Shown piece by piece: positions 6,500 to 8,919 of a stretch of 8,919 nucleotides of DNA. The translations under genes and the position numbers were made by a program. The stretch's first letter is position 1. Each line of letters starts with the position of its first letter. Under the pieces are notes generated by a model. It did not search any database. It saw nothing but the letters and a program-made list of their open reading frames with translations, and had not been told where the DNA came from. The stretch comes from Campylobacterota bacterium (lineage in GTDB: Bacteria; Campylobacterota; Campylobacteria; Campylobacterales; SZUA-545), in contig JAUPLZ010000142.1 in assembly GCA_030836705.1 (NCBI GenBank), forward strand, positions 1 through 8,919. Reading direction: 5' to 3'.

Positions 6500-7165
6500 C
6501 TAATAAACTTCAATCTTTCCGCCTTTTTTTGCATAAAGGAACATTTTTGCAATATTCACACTGTGATCTGCTACTCTTTCAAATTTTCTCATTAAGTTAA
6601 GAATATTAATATATTTTTCAGAAGCATCACTATTTTTTGAGCACACTTTTTTCAATATCTCTCTCTCAAGAATCTTAAACAAATCGTCTGTTTTATTCTC
6701 CTCTACAAGCGTGTCTGTATATTTTTTTTCATACTCCGCAGTGCTATTTTCTATATCCGTTGCAAACTCCAAAGCACTGATGGCAGCAAGATGAATATTT
6801 ATCATATACTCTTCAATCCCCGTAAAATCAACACCGGATTCAATATGTCTTTTCATATTTTTTGCATAATTTCTGCCGCTTGAAGCTATGCGAGAGAGCT
6901 CATTTGTAGTTTTTAAAAAAGCCACCAACTCTCTTAAAAGTCCGGCTTCCGGCTCAAAAAGAGCGAAAATTTTAATTATTTTATTATCAACCTCATTTGC
7001 TTTTGAGTCTATCTCTTTTAAAATCTCTCTCGATTCGTCAAGCAACAAAAGGTTTCTACTCTTAAACCCTTCAAGTTCTAATCTATAAGCTTTTAAAATA
7101 TTTTGCGAAAGCTCTTTTATAAATCCTCTTATCTCATTAAACTCATTCTCATATTTTGGAAGCAT
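6500..7165 (-). CDS. phoU: Phosphate uptake and signalling regulator PhoU family
   Basis: A 221-residue, nearly all-helical cytoplasmic protein that in other bacteria links the Pst transporter to the PhoR kinase and restrains phosphate uptake. PhoU has two three-helix repeats, each with a metal-binding E-x-x-x-D motif. The second is clear here: RKFERVADHSVNIAKM (about 193-208). The first, ELSRIASSGRNYA (about 89-101), has lost the Asp and is degenerate. The frame is open to a TTG at 7201, but that codon lies just upstream of the predicted -10 box (7193-7198) and could not be in the mRNA. ATG 7165 has AAGG 6 nt upstream and gives the usual family length and N-terminus (MLPKYENEF), so it was chosen. 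It is the first gene of phoU-phoB-phoR, not part of the pst operon as in E. coli. Family assignment is good; metal binding at site one is doubtful. Confidence 0.85.
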   Translation of the reverse strand: MLPKYENEFNEIRGFIKELSQNILKAYRLELEGFKSRNLLLLDESREILKEIDSKANEVDNKIIKIFALFEPEAGLLRELVAFLKTTNELSRIASSGRNYAKNMKRHIESGVDFTGIEEYMINIHLAAISALEFATDIENSTAEYEKKYTDTLVEENKTDDLFKILEREILKKVCSKNSDASEKYINILNLMRKFERVADHSVNIAKMFLYAKKGGKIEVY

Positions 7166-7192
7166 CCCATACCTTAAAACAAAATTTCTTTG

Positions 7193-7198
7193 ATAATA
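7193..7198 (-). promoter_or_regulatory. -10 box TATTAT of the phoU-phoB-phoR promoter
   Basis: On the minus strand TATTAT begins exactly 10 bp after the Pho box. Transcription should start near 7187, about 21 nt before the phoU ATG at 7165. This placement rules out the upstream TTG (7201) as a start codon. Confidence 0.6.
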
Positions 7199-7208
7199 CA
7201 AAAATTTG

Positions 7209-7226
7209 ATAACGATTTAATTACAA
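7209..7226 (-). promoter_or_regulatory. Pho box for phoU-phoB-phoR
   Basis: On the minus strand TTGTAAT (7226-7220) and TCGTTAT (7215-7209) form a 7-4-7 direct repeat with spacer TAAA. The second half is the weaker match. The box ends 10 bp before TATTAT, the same geometry as at pstC and pstS. It implies that PhoB activates its own operon. Only 14 bp separate it from the pstS Pho box on the other strand. Confidence 0.6.
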
Positions 7227-7240
7227 ATCAATACTCTCTA

Positions 7241-7258
7241 TTGTAATTTACTTGTAAC
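7241..7258 (+). promoter_or_regulatory. Pho box upstream of pstS
   Basis: TTGTAAT (7241-7247) and TTGTAAC (7252-7258) are separated by TTAC, a near-perfect 7-4-7 direct repeat. It ends 10 bp before the likely -10 hexamer TACCAT (7269-7274). Together with the pstC box it suggests a local consensus TTGTAAY-N4-TTGTWAC. Confidence 0.75.
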
Positions 7259-7268
7259 TTGCAAAGGA

Positions 7269-7274
7269 TACCAT
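7269..7274 (+). promoter_or_regulatory. Weak -10 box TACCAT of the pstS promoter
   Basis: TACCAT matches TATAAT at four of six positions and is placed mainly by its 10-bp distance from the Pho box. GATACC, two bases to the left, is an alternative. A poor -10 fits a promoter that depends on an activator. The leader would be about 25 nt. Confidence 0.4.
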
Positions 7275-7304
7275 ACGAAAAATCAAAATCACAAGGAGAA
7301 CATC

Positions 7305-8312
7305 ATGTTCAAAAAATCAATATTTTTGCTACTTTTGGCATTTTCATGGCTAATTTCGGCAGAAAAAATCAACGGCGCAGGCGCTACATTTCCAGCTCCT
7401 TTATATTATGACTGGGCGTTTGCATATCAAAAAGCTTCAAGCGTTAATATAAACTATCAAGCCATAGGCTCAGGCGGCGGCATAAAGCAAATAGCTGCAA
7501 GAACGGTAGATTTTGGCGCAAGCGATGAACCTTTAAAGCCAAAAGAGTTGGAAGAAAAAAAGCTTCTTATGTTTCCTGCTGCTATCGGGAGTATAGTTTT
7601 AGCACACAATATTCCGGAAATAAAAGACAATGAACTTAAATTATCAAACAGTGTTTTAGCTGATATTTTTATGGGAAAAATTACCCACTGGAATGATCCT
7701 AAAATAAAAGCGGACAATAAAAATCTAAACCTTCCGAACAAACAAATCACGACAGTCCACAGAAGCGACGGAAGCGGAACTACTTACAACTTCACATACT
7801 ATCTTAGCAACATAAGCAAAGCTTGGGATGACGAAATAGGCACAGGCAAGGCAATAAGCTGGCCAAACGGATTCGGAGGAAAAGGAAACGAAGGTGTTAC
7901 AAATCTTATAAAACAAACTCCTTATTCAATAGGCTATATAGAGTATGCATACAAAGTAAAAAATAATCTTTCTGCTGCTGTTCTACAAACAAAAAGCGGA
8001 AAATGGGTCGAAGCAAAAGAAGAGAATTTTAAAGCATCGGCAAAACATGCAAACTGGACTGCAAAAGATCACTTTTACGAACTTCTTGCACTTCAACCGG
8101 GAGACAATAGCTATCCTATAGTAGCTGCTACTTTTATTTTATTGCCTAAAGAAAAACAATCTGTAAACAAAAGCGTAACAGCGTTTTTTGATTATGCTTT
8201 TAGCAACGGCGATACATCAGCTGCCAAACTAGGATATATAGCACTTCCAAAAGAGACAAAGGATATGATAAGAGCTTACTGGAAAGAGCAAAATATTTTA
8301 CCTGCTAAGTAA
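7305..8312 (+). CDS. pstS: Periplasmic phosphate-binding protein PstS
   Basis: A 335-residue protein that captures phosphate in the periplasm and delivers it to PstCA. A signal peptide is clear: MFKK, hydrophobic core SIFLLLLAFSWLI, probable cleavage after Ala19. No lipobox is seen, so it is soluble. Ligand-binding segments match the family: INGAGATFPAPL with Thr28, IGSGGGIKQI with Ser56, FGASDEPL with Asp74, and HRSDGSGTT (152-160) supplying Arg153, Asp155, Ser157, Gly158 and Thr159. SIGYIEYAY (208-216) is also typical. Ribosome binding site AAGGAG (7293-7298) is 6 nt from the ATG, the strongest in the window, fitting an abundant protein. It has its own Pho box and is apart from pstCAB, so binding protein and membrane complex can be made at different levels. 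A candidate terminator overlaps the stop codon. Confidence 0.96.
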   Translation: MFKKSIFLLLLAFSWLISAEKINGAGATFPAPLYYDWAFAYQKASSVNINYQAIGSGGGIKQIAARTVDFGASDEPLKPKELEEKKLLMFPAAIGSIVLAHNIPEIKDNELKLSNSVLADIFMGKITHWNDPKIKADNKNLNLPNKQITTVHRSDGSGTTYNFTYYLSNISKAWDDEIGTGKAISWPNGFGGKGNEGVTNLIKQTPYSIGYIEYAYKVKNNLSAAVLQTKSGKWVEAKEENFKASAKHANWTAKDHFYELLALQPGDNSYPIVAATFILLPKEKQSVNKSVTAFFDYAFSNGDTSAAKLGYIALPKETKDMIRAYWKEQNILPAK

Positions 8313-8340
8313 AAATATTTTTCATATTTACTTTTGATTT
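8307..8340 (+). terminator. AT-rich terminator candidate after pstS
   Basis: AAGTAAA (8307-8313) pairs with TTTACTT (8327-8333), and after a 2-nt bulge TAT (8316-8318) pairs with ATA (8324-8326) around a TTTTC loop. TTGATTT follows. The stem contains almost no GC, so it is probably weak; part of the pstS transcript may read on into the hairpin at 8441-8480. Confidence 0.4.
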
Positions 8341-8362
8341 ACTATTTGTTGGTTTTTTGTTG

Positions 8363-8368
8363 TATAAA
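8363..8368 (+). promoter_or_regulatory. Putative -10 box TATAAA for small RNA 2
   Basis: TATAAA sits behind a T-rich stretch (GGTTTTTTGTTG) and predicts a start near 8374, just before the structured region. The RNA could instead arise as a 3' fragment of pstS mRNA. Confidence 0.45.
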
Positions 8369-8373
8369 ACATA

Positions 8374-8488
8374 ATAAACTTCTATTAGCAATCGATGAGA
8401 TTGTTAAACCAGTAAATTCATAATTACTTCACTCCCTTTTATTTGCGGTTGGTTTGGACTCCTTTTCGCCAATCGCAGATTTTTCTTA
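8374..8488 (+). ncRNA. Candidate small RNA 2, same loop family, terminator hairpin
   Basis: Three hairpins are visible in this non-coding interval. Hairpin 1 pairs TTAGCAATC (8385-8393) with GATTGTTAA (8399-8407) around GATGA, one G-U pair. Hairpin 2 pairs AGTAAATT (8411-8418) with AATTACT (8422-8428), one bulge. Hairpin 3 pairs ATTTGCGGTTGG (8441-8452) with CCAATCGCAGAT (8469-8480), 12 bp with two G-U pairs, followed by TTTTTCTTATTTTT: a good intrinsic terminator. Its loop holds GGACTCCTTTTCG, and the single-stranded linker before it holds ACTCCCTTTT (8431-8440). Small RNA 1 also has two such motifs. The last hairpin resembles hairpin 2 of small RNA 1 in its loop, while the stem differs and remains paired. 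The layout recalls Helicobacter RepG, whose C/U-rich terminator loop binds mRNA leaders; identity with RepG is not claimed. Expression is inferred. Confidence 0.62.
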
Positions 8489-8492
8489 TTTT

Positions 8493-8501
8493 TGCTATAA
8501 T
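8493..8501 (+). promoter_or_regulatory. Extended -10 promoter (TGCTATAAT) of the response regulator gene
   Basis: A perfect extended -10 element follows a T-rich stretch. Transcription should begin near 8508, giving a leader of about 27 nt with AGAGGA before the ATG at 8535. It sits only a few bases after the small RNA 2 terminator T-run, so the regulator probably has its own transcript. Confidence 0.7.
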
Positions 8502-8534
8502 CATCCAACTTTTGAGCACTCCTAGAGGAAAATA

Positions 8535-8919
8535 ATGACCGAAATATTGATGATTGAAGACGATAGGGAACTTGCTGAACTTTTAAGCGAATATCTTGAA
8601 ACTTTTAAAATAAAAGTCACAAATTACGAAACTCCGGAGCTTGGTCTTAGCGCATTAAGATTTAAAGAGTTCAAATTAGCCATACTTGATTTGTCTTTGC
8701 CCGATATGGACGGACTTGATGTTTGCAAAATCATTACCTCAAAATACAATATCCCAGTAATTATCTCTTCGGCTCGCTCGGATGTTAGCGATAAAGTAGC
8801 CTGCCTTCAAATGGGTGCCGATGATTACATGCCAAAACCATACGACCCAAGAGAGCTAGCCGCTAGAATCCAAAGTGTTCTAAGAAGATATCAAACTACT
8901 CAAAAAGAAACGAAAGAGA
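8535..8919 (+). CDS. ArsR/RacR-type response regulator, receiver part (3' end outside window)
   Basis: 128 codons of an OmpR-family response regulator are present; the DNA-binding domain lies beyond the window. The receiver is complete: acidic pocket Glu8, Asp9 and Asp10, phospho-acceptor Asp52 in LDLSLPDMDG, Ser79 in the switch position (usually Thr), and Lys101 in MPKPYDP. The stretches VIISSARSDVSDKV and GADDYMPKPYDPRELAARIQ closely resemble what I recall of Helicobacter ArsR (HP0166, acid response) and Campylobacter RacR, so it is probably their counterpart. What it senses here is unknown; a partner histidine kinase may follow downstream. ATG 8535 has AGAGGA (8524-8529) at 5-nt spacing. 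It is separated from pstS by the small RNA candidate and has its own extended -10 promoter, so it is probably not part of the Pho regulon. Confidence 0.9.
   Translation, partial: MTEILMIEDDRELAELLSEYLETFKIKVTNYETPELGLSALRFKEFKLAILDLSLPDMDGLDVCKIITSKYNIPVIISSARSDVSDKVACLQMGADDYMPKPYDPRELAARIQSVLRRYQTTQKETKE

Noticed and set aside
8518..8530. ACTCCT just before AGAGGA as a helix hiding the response regulator ribosome binding site
   Set aside because: The complementary parts are too close together; at most three pairs around a 4-nt loop could form, too weak to matter.
1..8919. CRISPR array, tRNA, rRNA, transposase or phage genes
   Set aside because: None was seen: no regularly spaced repeats, no cloverleaf or rRNA signature, and no integrase or transposase motifs in any frame.

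Overview
The window is a phosphate-starvation (Pho) locus from an AT-rich member of the Campylobacterota (Epsilonproteobacteria), most likely a Sulfurimonas-type sulfur or hydrogen oxidiser. The phylum is inferred from several features: the final gene closely resembles the Helicobacter ArsR / Campylobacter RacR response regulators, the kinase has a SHEFKNP phospho-acceptor motif, promoters consist of a -10 box behind T-rich DNA, and the DNA is strongly AT-biased. The genus is a guess.

Layout from left to right: (1) the 5' part of an unrecognised lipoprotein gene on the minus strand (1-444). (2) An intergenic region (445-716) holding a candidate ~110-nt small RNA with two hairpins that each show ACTCCTTTTT in the loop. 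(3) A membrane diguanylate cyclase (717-1907) whose promoter suggests a leaderless mRNA. (4) pstC-pstA-pstB on the plus strand, translationally coupled, behind a Pho box that starts right after the cyclase stop codon. (5) A convergent minus-strand operon phoU-phoB-phoR (PhoS/PhoR-type regulation) ending 3 nt from pstB. (6) pstS, divergent from phoU, with one Pho box for each direction in the shared intergenic region. (7) A second ~115-nt small RNA candidate of the same loop family. (8) The 5' part of an ArsR/RacR-type response regulator running off the window.

How it fits together: PstS captures periplasmic phosphate, PstC and PstA form the channel, and PstB drives uptake. PhoR, PhoB and PhoU sense and transmit phosphate status. 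The three operons carry the same Pho-box architecture: two 7-bp TTGTAAC-like direct repeats 4 bp apart, ending exactly 10 bp before the -10 box. This makes autoregulation of phoU-phoB-phoR and joint control of pstCAB and pstS likely.

The least ordinary content is the pair of small-RNA candidates that bracket the locus. Their hairpin stems differ in sequence but stay complementary, while the anti-Shine-Dalgarno-like loop is conserved. One loop is perfectly complementary over 9 nt to the pstB ribosome binding site. Four gene starts were reassigned or questioned: the cyclase, pstC, phoU and phoB.
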